Shown here piece by piece: positions 1 to 7,005 of a stretch of DNA of 13,448 bases. Position 1 is the first letter of the stretch. The number at the start of each line of letters is the position of its first letter. The position numbers were made by a program, and so were the translations under genes. The notes under the pieces were generated by a model that searched no databases, was not told the DNA's origin, and was given only the letters and a program-made list of their open reading frames with translations. This DNA comes from Caldiserica bacterium UBA646. Lineage in GTDB: Bacteria; Caldisericota; Caldisericia; Caldisericales; Caldisericaceae. The stretch spans positions 1 through 13,448 of the forward strand of contig DBOM01000054.1 of assembly GCA_002299965.1 (NCBI GenBank), written 5' to 3'.

Positions 1-19
1 AATAAATTTACATTTTCAA

Positions 20-226
20 GTGTGGAGGCGCCCGCATGGCAAGACGCGAGAAGGGCGGATAGCAGGCTATTTACCCGACGAGCAACGCAGCCATGCGGGA
101 GATGGATCGACGCATGAAAATGTTATTCTTTGTCGAGCCCTAAGGACACCGAATACAAATGCAGAAAACATAGAAGTTCTGAGCGGCGCTGAACAAATCG
201 CAAAGAATGGGTCAGAGACCTACATA
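20..226 (+). mobile_element. Possible 5' fragment of a group II intron (structured RNA-like segment)
   Basis: The stretch is visibly richer in G and C than the rest of the window and looks like folded RNA rather than protein. It opens with GTGTG at 20-24, which fits the GUGYG 5' consensus of group II introns. A perfect 10-bp stem pairs CCCGCATGGC (31-40) with GCCATGCGGG (90-99). Nested inside it are a second small stem (ATAGC/GCTAT near 59-70) and a GGG/CCC pair. An open frame runs through it into the HepT remnant, but its GTG start has no ribosome binding site and its residues look non-protein-like. No reverse transcriptase and no domain V or 3' end are present, so if it is an intron only part of domain I survives. 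The right boundary is approximate. Another structured RNA cannot be excluded. Confidence 0.38.
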
Positions 227-382
227 AAGATAAACCGGTTCATGAACAGAATCGTTCACCTTCACAACTACATTAACACAGATACACTTTACGATATTCT
301 GGTGAATGAACTGTATGATATAAAGGAATTTTATGTAAATCTGTTTGAAATTATTAAGGAATATGACAATGAGGAGGTGTAA
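227..382 (+). pseudogene. C-terminal remnant of a HepT-like (DUF86) protein
   Basis: The final 50 or so residues read like the C-terminal helices of HepT/DUF86 proteins, the partners of MNT-type minimal nucleotidyltransferases in toxin-antitoxin pairs. Family members carry an R-x4-H-x-Y motif in a context such as RNRIVHxY. Here the matching segment is M-NRIV-H-L-H (codons 242-265), so the leading Arg is Met and the Tyr is His, although the central His is kept. The N-terminal two thirds of the domain are missing and are replaced by the structured GC-richer segment upstream. No MNT gene is in view. The fragment ends three bases before the next gene starts and contains that gene's Shine-Dalgarno sequence (GAGGAGGT at 371-378). 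It is most likely a dead leftover. It could still be translated from an internal ATG at 242. Confidence 0.55.
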
Positions 383-385
383 CCG

Positions 386-1516
386 ATGAAATATATTAGA
401 AGATTTTTAGTGCTGTTTTTGGTGGTAATTCTTGGCCTTGCCTTTAATATCGGCATTTCAAAAGCCGAGGAACCAACCGTCTATAAGATTGGTGCGATAT
501 TGCCATTGACAGGAACTCTATCCGAGATTGGTGAAAATGCAAAAAAAGGTATTTTGTTAGCGTTAGCAGAGGCTAATAAACAATATAAGGCAAAAGGGAT
601 AGAGTTTGAAGTTTTACTGGAGGATACCAAGACATCCCCCAAAGATGCTGTAAATGCTTTAAACAAGCTGATTAACGTAGACAGGGTTGGCTTCGTCATA
701 GGACCGATTTCAAGCGGAGCTACACTTGCGGTCGCGCCTATTGCTGAAAGTAACGGAGTTATATTAATTTCGCCCGGAGCTAGTAGCCCAGAATTATCAG
801 AAGCCGGGGATTATATTTTTAGAACCTGGCATTCTACTTCTTACGAAGGGAGAATGTTCGCCGAACACCTACATAAGACCCTTAGAACCAAGAGTATTGG
901 CGTGCTGTTTATCAATAATGAATATGGAATAGGACTATTAGATGAATTTACTAAAACTTTTAAATCGTTAGACGGAAAAATCTTATTTCAAGAAGCATTT
1001 CAGCAGAATCGGTCTGATTTTAGGCCCATATTAAGTAAAATCAAACCGATCTCTAAGCAAGTTGACGGCATCTATATAATTGGTTATCATAATGAGACAG
1101 GAGCCCTTCTTAGACAATCAAAGGAAATGATGATTAATGCGCGCTTTTTCTGTTCTGATGCTAATCAAGATCCGAAACTAATTGAAATTGCTGGTTCAGC
1201 AGCCGAAGGACTAATCTATCCTCATGCCAAGAAACCCGATATCACAATACCGTATGTCAGTGACTTCCAATCAGGCTACAGAAAGAAATTTGGGGAAGAG
1301 TATGGGACGACGAGTGACACAGCGTATGATGCATTCAATCTCCTATCATTAGCTATTTTAAGATATGGATATAATCCCTTATTGGCAAAAACTTTTCTAC
1401 TTAATACAAAAGGTTACAATGGAGCGTCAGGTACAATATCGTTTGATAGTCATGGTGATGTGTTAAAAGAATTCGAGATTAAAACCGTAAAAAATGGTAA
1501 GTTTGTGATTTATTAA
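386..1516 (+). CDS. Branched-chain amino acid-type (LivJ-like) periplasmic ligand-binding protein
   Basis: A 376-residue exported solute-binding protein of the Peripla_BP_6 / LivJ family, which binds amino acids, amides or small organic ligands between two Rossmann-like lobes. Residues 1 to about 27 form a signal peptide: a basic start (MKYIRR), a hydrophobic core, then a likely cleavage after SKA. No lipobox cysteine is visible. Mature sequence hallmarks follow in order: YKIGAILPLTG, a GPISSGATLAVAPIAE segment and the ISPGASSPELSE segment with YIFRTWHS. Length matches the family. The ATG is preceded by GAGGAGGT with about 7 bases of spacing, a strong site. No permease or ABC ATPase gene lies nearby, so transport is doubtful. 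Being first in an array that contains a histidine kinase, it may instead supply a periplasmic cue, but that kinase shows no membrane segment to receive one. The ligand cannot be told. Confidence 0.9.
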   Translation: MKYIRRFLVLFLVVILGLAFNIGISKAEEPTVYKIGAILPLTGTLSEIGENAKKGILLALAEANKQYKAKGIEFEVLLEDTKTSPKDAVNALNKLINVDRVGFVIGPISSGATLAVAPIAESNGVILISPGASSPELSEAGDYIFRTWHSTSYEGRMFAEHLHKTLRTKSIGVLFINNEYGIGLLDEFTKTFKSLDGKILFQEAFQQNRSDFRPILSKIKPISKQVDGIYIIGYHNETGALLRQSKEMMINARFFCSDANQDPKLIEIAGSAAEGLIYPHAKKPDITIPYVSDFQSGYRKKFGEEYGTTSDTAYDAFNLLSLAILRYGYNPLLAKTFLLNTKGYNGASGTISFDSHGDVLKEFEIKTVKNGKFVIY

Positions 1517-1542
1517 CTGTTTGTTATCATTGGAAGTAGGTT

Positions 1543-2316
1543 ATGGTAAGCAAAAAGACCGCAATAATCATCGGCTCAAGCGGAGAAATAGGGAATTTCA
1601 TCTCACAAAAACTTGCATATAATAATGTCAGAGTAATTTTAGCTTCAAGAAATTATGAAGTAAATTCAAGGATCGTATCAGAGATTAAAAATAAAGGGGG
1701 AGAAGGTTATCCATATAAACTCGACGTCACTATACCGGAAGACGTATTTTCTTTCATAGATGATGTTGGCATCAAACATGGACCGGTTCATTTCCTGATC
1801 TATTTGTCAGGCACCGGACTTCCCAAACCCCTATCAGACACTTCGGTCGAATACTTGGATAATGTTGTAGATGTCAATTTCAAAGGTTTCTTTCTTGCTG
1901 TACAAAGAATAATTCCTTTGATGAAGAAAAATAATTTTGGACGAATAGTAGGATTTGCTTCACCCGCTGGTAAAAAAGGGTTAGGTTTTGCCAGTGCCTA
2001 TAGTGCTTCTAAAGCAGCTTTGATCAATTTTTGTCAATCCGTATCTTTAGAAATAGCGCATCACAATATTACCATAAACTCAATCTGTCCAAAGGGGCTT
2101 CAAACATCCTTCTCCAAGAAAGCTTGGACAATGCTTGCTACTTACAAGGGATTGACGTACGAGGAGCTCCTGAAAAATAAGTTAGATGAGGTGGGAATTC
2201 AAAGAAGATTGGATTTAGAAGACCTGTGGCCGGTGGTAGATATGTTGTTATTCCGTTCATCTAATGCTTTAACCGGACAATCAATCAACATTTGCGGAAG
2301 TTATGAAGTAAGGTAA
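1543..2316 (+). CDS. Short-chain dehydrogenase/reductase (SDR family, classical type)
   Basis: A 257-residue cytosolic NAD(P)-dependent oxidoreductase of the classical SDR fold. The cofactor glycine motif is G11-SSG-E-I-G17, a variant of TGxxxGIG. The strand-4 motif, usually NNAG, reads YLSGTG. The catalytic set is present: S140 in GFASPAG, Y153 and K157 in YSASK, with the normal 13-residue Ser-Tyr spacing, plus an Asn in the VDVNFKG segment. The C-terminus ends LTGQSINICGSY, the usual SDR closing strand in which GQ-x-I/L-x-V-x-GG is expected. All expected catalytic residues are present, so it should be active. The substrate is unknown. FabG-like 3-oxoacyl reductase and sugar or polyol dehydrogenases share this architecture. 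It sits 26 bases after the binding protein and 8 bases before the kinase, so all three probably share a transcript. The ribosome site (GGAAGTAGG) is modest. Confidence 0.88.
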   Translation: MVSKKTAIIIGSSGEIGNFISQKLAYNNVRVILASRNYEVNSRIVSEIKNKGGEGYPYKLDVTIPEDVFSFIDDVGIKHGPVHFLIYLSGTGLPKPLSDTSVEYLDNVVDVNFKGFFLAVQRIIPLMKKNNFGRIVGFASPAGKKGLGFASAYSASKAALINFCQSVSLEIAHHNITINSICPKGLQTSFSKKAWTMLATYKGLTYEELLKNKLDEVGIQRRLDLEDLWPVVDMLLFRSSNALTGQSINICGSYEVR

Positions 2317-2324
2317 AAAGAATT

Positions 2325-4097
2325 ATGTCCAACATGCCAAATGCAAAACAATTAACTGAATTGCAAAACAAATTCTTAATTGACCTAATTAGTTATTACA
2401 ATAACAAGAGTCAGAGAAGAGAGCGAACTGAATTATCTAAAGAAGTTACTCTAAAAAAGGCGTTCGATAGTATATTGAATAACGAATATTTTAAATCTAC
2501 TTTAGAATGGTTTGTAATATGGGGAAAAAAACATGACGAACCCACAGACTTATCTTTTCTTGTGGGCGGAACTGGGAGATCTCGAAGGATAATCGGTCTC
2601 TATACTCACAAGGATTATTCCAAGCATTTTTTCAAATTTGTCACCACTTTTAGTGTTTTTTGTTCAAAGTATAAACAGCCAGATACTTCGTTTATAATTT
2701 CAACCACCCCATATAGATCTGATATCGGAAAACGTTTTTATAGGCATTTTGTATTACTTAACTTTGAAGATATTGCCAAGATGTGGATAGACGAAATTCA
2801 TGATGAAACAAAAATTGAGCCCTCAAATGCCATTGAGGTGCTAAAAAAACAATACGATATATTAAAGAATAAGATAGAACAAGATAACAACTTCAAGCAG
2901 AGGGTAGAAGCCAATATCGTTAATCCAATTTCTAGAGCTTTTGATACAACAATTTTAGATGAAGATGAAATCGTTAAGTTTATTAATAGCTTTTGCTGGT
3001 TGAAGCTGGCGCACCCTGAAAATTGGAAGATGATGATATATTTTCCAGGAATAATCTCAAAAGAATTTGAAGGTGTTCCACTTGGGGTAAATATCGGATT
3101 AAAGGAAGTAGTCCCCGATAATATAGTATTTTTCCTCAATATGGTGACTCTTTTGTTTTGCACAAGAGAATCAGTGGATTTTTTTGAGGAATGGGCCAAG
3201 AGAGAAGAGAAAAAACGGACAAGAGATGTCCATTATCTAAATAAATTACTTGGAGATTTTCAACATACCATTCTTCAATCCATTATAGACTCTATAAGGT
3301 ATTTTATGAAAGGATCTGCCTCGGAGCATTCTCGTATTGCCAAACTTCTTACTTATATATCTCAAAGAGGTACTTACCTTGACCAACTTTCCGATTTTAT
3401 AGCTACTTCTCCAAAGAATAACGCTGTAAGGTCTGTAACATTTAACCGCAGTGCATTAGAAAACGAGTTTATAGACTCTGGAATATTTATTCGGAAGATA
3501 TCTCCAGTTTCGACTATTTCTGATGGTATTAATGAATGGAGAAATTTATTTAAGCCAAAAATAGACTTAGAACCAGACTCAAATATAAATATAGAAGGTG
3601 TATGTTGGGGACCTATTCAAACAATAATAGAAAATTTAATTGCAAATTCACTTAATTATGCGTTTGATTCTGAGAAAAAAACCAAAATTTATATCCGCTT
3701 TTGCAAACCAAATAACAATCAAAATGGAGAGACTTATCCAGCTATCATTTATTGGGATGATGGGAAGGGATTTGAAAAAGAGACCTGTAACAATATTCCA
3801 AGATGGTATGGAAGTGGTCCCACATTATCTGAGGGACGAAAAGGTTATGCTTACTGGTTAATTGGAAAAATAATGGATCATATAGGCGGTGAACTAAAAT
3901 TATTAATATACGCTAATAATAATTCTCTAATTCAATTAGATAATGATAATTTAGATGCTCCTAATTATATTATACCTATTTGCGAGGAATACTTTAAAAA
4001 AAAATTGTTTAACAATGAAATTTTACGAAGTGGAAATCGTCGCATAATACATATATTAGTTTTTAAAAACAGATACTGGCAGGAGCTACCTGTATGA
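2325..4097 (+). CDS. Soluble histidine kinase with an unrecognised N-terminal sensor region
   Basis: A 590-residue protein whose last 170 residues form a GHKL ATPase domain. The N box is ENLIANS (436-442), the G1 motif DDGKGF (478-483) fits DxGxG, and the G2-type segment starts GRKGY (504-508) and leads into WLIGKIMDHIGGEL. A helical segment around 305-330 holds H314 in DFQHTILQSI, which looks like a divergent H box (F-x-H-x-I/L) and is the likely phosphorylated residue. Residues 1 to about 290 match no sensor family I recognise and show no membrane segment, so sensing should be cytosolic. An odd feature is a roughly 40-residue insert after G2 that is rich in Asn and Leu. It starts 8 bases after the dehydrogenase gene and its stop overlaps the next start (ATGA). 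It is the only kinase in view, so it is the natural donor for the receivers downstream. Confidence 0.8.
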   Translation: MSNMPNAKQLTELQNKFLIDLISYYNNKSQRRERTELSKEVTLKKAFDSILNNEYFKSTLEWFVIWGKKHDEPTDLSFLVGGTGRSRRIIGLYTHKDYSKHFFKFVTTFSVFCSKYKQPDTSFIISTTPYRSDIGKRFYRHFVLLNFEDIAKMWIDEIHDETKIEPSNAIEVLKKQYDILKNKIEQDNNFKQRVEANIVNPISRAFDTTILDEDEIVKFINSFCWLKLAHPENWKMMIYFPGIISKEFEGVPLGVNIGLKEVVPDNIVFFLNMVTLLFCTRESVDFFEEWAKREEKKRTRDVHYLNKLLGDFQHTILQSIIDSIRYFMKGSASEHSRIAKLLTYISQRGTYLDQLSDFIATSPKNNAVRSVTFNRSALENEFIDSGIFIRKISPVSTISDGINEWRNLFKPKIDLEPDSNINIEGVCWGPIQTIIENLIANSLNYAFDSEKKTKIYIRFCKPNNNQNGETYPAIIYWDDGKGFEKETCNNIPRWYGSGPTLSEGRKGYAYWLIGKIMDHIGGELKLLIYANNNSLIQLDNDNLDAPNYIIPICEEYFKKKLFNNEILRSGNRRIIHILVFKNRYWQELPV

Positions 4098-4498
4098 ATT
4101 ATACATTAATAGTTGAGAAGAAAAGAAGTAATAATACCGATGAACTTATGGAGGTTCTTCAAAATAATGCAATACTGGAACTATTCGAAAATAAACGAAT
4201 TAGCGTAATTCTTAATGCTCACCTTGAGAATAAGAATAATATAAGAAGAATTATTTTCCACGCAAGTGGAAGAGATGGTGTTGAATCTTATGAAGCATCA
4301 CAGTTTTTAGAGGAAATTTTAGAATGGAAAAACAACGAAACTTTGCTCTTTGCGGTATCAGAAGGTATAGATCATCAAACAGAAATGAAAAAAAAGATTA
4401 ATGAAAAAAAAGCTGAGAATTCATATGCTGATTCGTACACGTCCTATGTGAGAGCTTTCAAAGAAAAGTTAAATGAGGTGAAGCGTGGAGCAGAATAA
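4094..4498 (+). CDS. Unknown protein, possible degenerate receiver (pseudo-REC) domain
   Basis: A 134-residue protein that I do not recognise by sequence. The ATG overlaps the kinase stop (ATGA) and is backed by AGGAG at 4081-4085 with 8 bases of spacing, so it is translationally coupled to the kinase. The order of secondary structure resembles a receiver: a first strand YTLIVEK, a helix, then a strand ISVILNAHLE, where N41 sits where a receiver would carry its phospho-acceptor Asp. After that come a helix and a strand ETLLFAVSEG that looks like the Ser/Thr-bearing strand 4. If this reading is right the domain cannot be phosphorylated in the usual way and may act as a kinase inhibitor or scaffold. 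The C-terminal 35 residues are charged and helical. The assignment is an inference; a plain unknown protein remains possible. Confidence 0.55.
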   Translation: MNYTLIVEKKRSNNTDELMEVLQNNAILELFENKRISVILNAHLENKNNIRRIIFHASGRDGVESYEASQFLEEILEWKNNETLLFAVSEGIDHQTEMKKKINEKKAENSYADSYTSYVRAFKEKLNEVKRGAE

Positions 4499-4925
4499 TA
4501 AGCACATAGATGAAGCATTAGGTTTAGTTGATAAAGAGTATAAAAAGAAAAACTTAAGTAAACTTTTTAATAACCTCCTCCATCTCTTCCTTCCCCACGA
4601 CATAGATATGCAAGCATTGATTCTGGCCGAAGAGGGGAAAGCAAACTACCTCGAACAAATGTATAACGACAATATTGATTATTATCAAAAGGTTAATAAA
4701 TTACAATCGAAGATAAGGGAACTTGACGAAATCGAATGGATAAACAAAGAGAGACTTAATGACCTTGTTAACGATGCCTCAAGTTTTTTTGAAAAACTTA
4801 AGGGAAAGGAAAAGAATCTCCGTGAAGTTTTAGAGCATAACTGGCAAAGTGACAAGGTTAACTCCTTCCACGACTGGTATTGCGCCCTTAACTCATGCCT
4901 AAGAGGTAAAGATGCTTGTAAATAA
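4485..4925 (+). CDS. Small helical/coiled-coil protein of unknown function
   Basis: A 146-residue protein starting at GTG 4485, which overlaps the end of the preceding gene by 14 bases. GAGGTG at 4475-4480 supplies the ribosome site. The composition is strongly charged and helical, with a long heptad-like stretch at about residues 60-125 (YLEQMY through LREVLEH). There is no signal peptide, membrane span or catalytic motif. The end carries HDWYCALNSCLRGKDACK, with three cysteines that could be incidental. The tight overlap with the kinase and the possible pseudo-receiver suggests it is a structural or adaptor partner of that signalling set. I do not recognise a family. Confidence 0.6.
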   Translation: MEQNNKHIDEALGLVDKEYKKKNLSKLFNNLLHLFLPHDIDMQALILAEEGKANYLEQMYNDNIDYYQKVNKLQSKIRELDEIEWINKERLNDLVNDASSFFEKLKGKEKNLREVLEHNWQSDKVNSFHDWYCALNSCLRGKDACK

Positions 4926-5051
4926 GGAAAAACAAAATGGTAAAGCAGGCATCCTTAAGAGTTAAGAATATTGAAAAACTTTTATCACTGCCAGATGAAA
5001 ATCTTTGAGAAAGTAAGAAAATATTTATACTGGATCCAAGGAGCATAATAA
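4926..5051 (+). other. Short intergenic stretch with two mini-ORFs
   Basis: No full gene fits here. ATG 4937 opens a 23-codon frame ending at 5008 (begins MVKQASLRVKN). ATG 4995 opens a 17-codon frame ending at 5048, four bases before the ATPase start. Neither has a convincing ribosome site, although AAGGAAAA lies upstream of the first. They may be relics of a shortened gene or a leader for the ATPase. The AAGGAGC at 5038-5044 is the ATPase gene's own Shine-Dalgarno sequence. I see no terminator or promoter that I would defend. Confidence 0.3.
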
Positions 5052-6230
5052 ATGGGCTTTACACTCCAGCCGGCGACAAAGGAAGATTTTATTGACAGAG
5101 AAGATATCCTGGAGGAAATGCTCCATACCCTTACGGATAAGAAAGTAAGAATGGGGTATGCCCTTGTCGGGCCCAGGAGGATCGGCAAGACCTCTATATT
5201 TAAGGAAGCGTCCAGAAGATTAAATCAAAGAAAGGACATTGTTGCCGTTTACTTTTCGCTTTGGAACCTTATTGAAAACACCGCCGTTGAATTCTGCAAC
5301 CAGATTACCATCTCCATTATTGAAGCTACGAAAAAGAGGCTGTCTTTAAAATATAAGATCCAGCATATTCTCAAGGTACCTGCTACAAAGTTGTTTGATT
5401 TTCTGAAAACTATTGATTTTAAGCTAAGTATTTTTGAAGATATTGAGATTTCACTGGCCGCAGGCAAAAAAGGGGAGATGGATATAAATGTTCTTATTGA
5501 AAAAGTGTTTGAGTTTGCTGAAAGGCTTGCATCGGAACTTGATATGAGATTGGTTTTGATTCTGGATGAATTCCCTTCGATTATGGATGTCAAAAACGGG
5601 ACAAAGCTCGGTGAGGGCATAATCAGAAAGATAAGAACCATTCAGGAAGATTTGACCGGAACCATTCTCTGCGTATCCGGCTCTATAAGAAAAACCATGG
5701 ATGTAGCAGTGCTTTCCCCATCCGCTGCTTTTTACAGGCAGTTTATAATAAGGCATATAGGCCCCTTCAATATCTCAGTGGTCAGAGACCTGATGGTGCG
5801 AAACATACAGCGCGATATAAATGAAGACGCGGGGGAAGAATTATATAATCTTACAAACGGGATTCCTTTCTATGTGCAGTTTATTGGTAGGGAGCTGGAC
5901 AGGACAGGAGATAGGACAGTAGACCGGAAACTGGTCCAAAAGGCTTTCCGTAATTTTCTTGATCAGGAGGGCGACATACTCTTTTTTGAGGAGTTTAAAT
6001 CATTAAGTGATAAGGAAAAGAGCATAATTTATGCAATGGCAGTACATAATCTCAAGACTCCAAGAGACATATGCAGGATAACAGGGAGCAATTCGAATGT
6101 TGTGAGCCGATATATTGAGTATTTCACAGACAAGGGCATTCTTTCAAAGCAGGATAAGGGCTTATACGAATTCACTGACCCGGTTTTTAAGACATGGTTA
6201 AGGAAAAAATATATGCCTACAATTTTGTAG
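5052..6230 (+). CDS. AAA/STAND-related P-loop ATPase, archaeal ATPase_2-type, with C-terminal winged helix
   Basis: A 392-residue ATPase. The N-terminal DFIDRE (about 12-17) matches the F-x-x-R-E signature before the P-loop in this family. Walker A is GPRRIGKTS (40-48). Walker B is LVLILDE ending at D172-E173. ILCVSGS near 210-216 looks like the sensor-1 strand. The last 80 residues form a winged helix closing with YEFTDPVFKTWL, typical of archaeal-type ATPases (ATPase_2, related to STAND NTPases). Members are linked to mobile elements, regulation and defence, and this one's role is unknown. AAGGAGC supports the ATG. Its base composition is higher in GC than its neighbours, and it is isolated by 126-base and 231-base gaps, so it may be a later insertion into the array. 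A palindrome spans its stop codon. Confidence 0.8.
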   Translation: MGFTLQPATKEDFIDREDILEEMLHTLTDKKVRMGYALVGPRRIGKTSIFKEASRRLNQRKDIVAVYFSLWNLIENTAVEFCNQITISIIEATKKRLSLKYKIQHILKVPATKLFDFLKTIDFKLSIFEDIEISLAAGKKGEMDINVLIEKVFEFAERLASELDMRLVLILDEFPSIMDVKNGTKLGEGIIRKIRTIQEDLTGTILCVSGSIRKTMDVAVLSPSAAFYRQFIIRHIGPFNISVVRDLMVRNIQRDINEDAGEELYNLTNGIPFYVQFIGRELDRTGDRTVDRKLVQKAFRNFLDQEGDILFFEEFKSLSDKEKSIIYAMAVHNLKTPRDICRITGSNSNVVSRYIEYFTDKGILSKQDKGLYEFTDPVFKTWLRKKYMPTIL

Positions 6231-6232
6231 GC
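6215..6232 (+). terminator. Perfect palindrome across the ATPase stop codon, possible weak terminator
   Basis: GCCTACA (6215-6221) pairs with TGTAGGC (6226-6232) around a 4-base ATTT loop. The TAG stop of the ATPase gene lies inside the 3' arm. What follows is TATATATTTG rather than a clean T run, so intrinsic termination would be weak. It could equally protect the mRNA 3' end or mark an insertion boundary. Three copies of TTGTAGG begin in this arm (6225, 6240, 6252), and a fourth lies at 6371. Confidence 0.35.
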
Positions 6233-6333
6233 TATATATTTGTAGGGGAAATTGTAGGATGATCGGAAGTGTTCTAAAAATTAATCAATAATTTTGCGAA
6301 TTGAAACAGAATTAGAAGGTAAAGATATGGAAA

Positions 6334-6462
6334 GTGCCTGTCCTATGTAAGACTGAAAGAGGAATTTTGATTGTAGGTGAGTTCGCTCTTGATAAGGATG
6401 GACACTTTATAAATATCCCGACTAAACAGGAAATGCTGAAAAAGGTAAAAAAGAGCTTATAA
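6334..6462 (+). CDS. Small ORF, translationally coupled to the next gene
   Basis: A frame open from 6316 to the TAA at 6460-6462 encodes a protein-like sequence, including VPVLCKTERGILIVGEFALDK in its first half and IPTKQEMLKKVKKSL at its end. Its stop overlaps the next ATG (TAATG), a classical coupling arrangement. GTG at 6334 gives 42 residues. The ribosome-site-like AAGGT at 6316-6320 is better spaced for ATG 6327, but that ATG lies in another frame and stops after seven codons, so a frameshift or a truncated 5' end is possible. The rest of the 6231-6461 gap holds the TTGTAGG repeats and nothing else I can name. No family was recognised; it is probably either a small regulatory protein or the tail of a lost gene. 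Confidence 0.4.
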   Translation: MPVLCKTERGILIVGEFALDKDGHFINIPTKQEMLKKVKKSL

Positions 6463-7001
6463 TGATTATACATTATCAAAATGAGTCACTTGGCACTGAA
6501 ATATCTCATTCTATAGGAAGGTATTTGAAATATTGCTTAAATGTGCAGAACATAGAATTGACAGAACTAAATGTGGATGGCCGAGAAAAAATTATCGATG
6601 ATCCAAATGATTTACATATCTTAGTATTTACAAATGGACTTCATGATTTCACATATTGGTTTACATTATTTAACCAGTTAAAAAAAGATATAGCGACTCA
6701 AGAATATTGTATTAATATCATCGACTTAACATGGCAATACAACTTCCCCTTAACTGTTTCTCCAGGTGGAATAATTTCCATACGGAATAATGGCTGTAAA
6801 TCTTGGTTGGCAAGGCTAACAACCAAATGGTTAAACCAGAAAACGTATTTGGGCATTGCAAATTATTCTCTAAGAAGTTTCGTCAAAGCTATGCAACATG
6901 AAATTGAAAAACCATCATCAAGATACACGTCATCTGAAGACTATATAAGGGCATACAATTGGATTTATATTGAGGAAGACTTACTTAAATTATGGAGATA
7001 A
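6462..7001 (+). CDS. Unknown 179-residue protein sharing an N-terminal motif with the REC-oxidoreductase fusion
   Basis: The product matches no family I know. Its first 25 residues contain IIHYQNES followed by E and RYLKY. These line up with FVHYKSEE...E...RYFKY at the start of the large fusion protein encoded from 8816, so the two appear to share an N-terminal module. The middle alternates hydrophobic strands and helices (LHILVFTNG, INIIDLTW), as in a small alpha/beta fold. There is no signal peptide, membrane span or obvious active site. It starts at the coupled TAATG and ends four bases before the receiver-phosphatase gene, so it is very likely made together with that enzyme. It may be a stand-alone version of the domain fused to the receiver in the other enzyme. 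Its role is unknown. Confidence 0.65.
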   Translation: MIIHYQNESLGTEISHSIGRYLKYCLNVQNIELTELNVDGREKIIDDPNDLHILVFTNGLHDFTYWFTLFNQLKKDIATQEYCINIIDLTWQYNFPLTVSPGGIISIRNNGCKSWLARLTTKWLNQKTYLGIANYSLRSFVKAMQHEIEKPSSRYTSSEDYIRAYNWIYIEEDLLKLWR

Positions 7002-7005
7002 GCTC

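Noticed and set aside
481..699. Antisense frames lying opposite the large genes (for example 481-699, 2798-3199, 5249-5641, 9544-9975)
   Set aside because: They are shadows of strongly supported plus-strand genes, lack ribosome sites and have compositions typical of reverse-complemented AT-rich codons.
6970..7005. Upstream in-frame start for the receiver-phosphatase
   Set aside because: It would overlap the preceding gene by 32 bases and add residues before the receiver's first strand; ATG 7006 has a well-placed GGAG.
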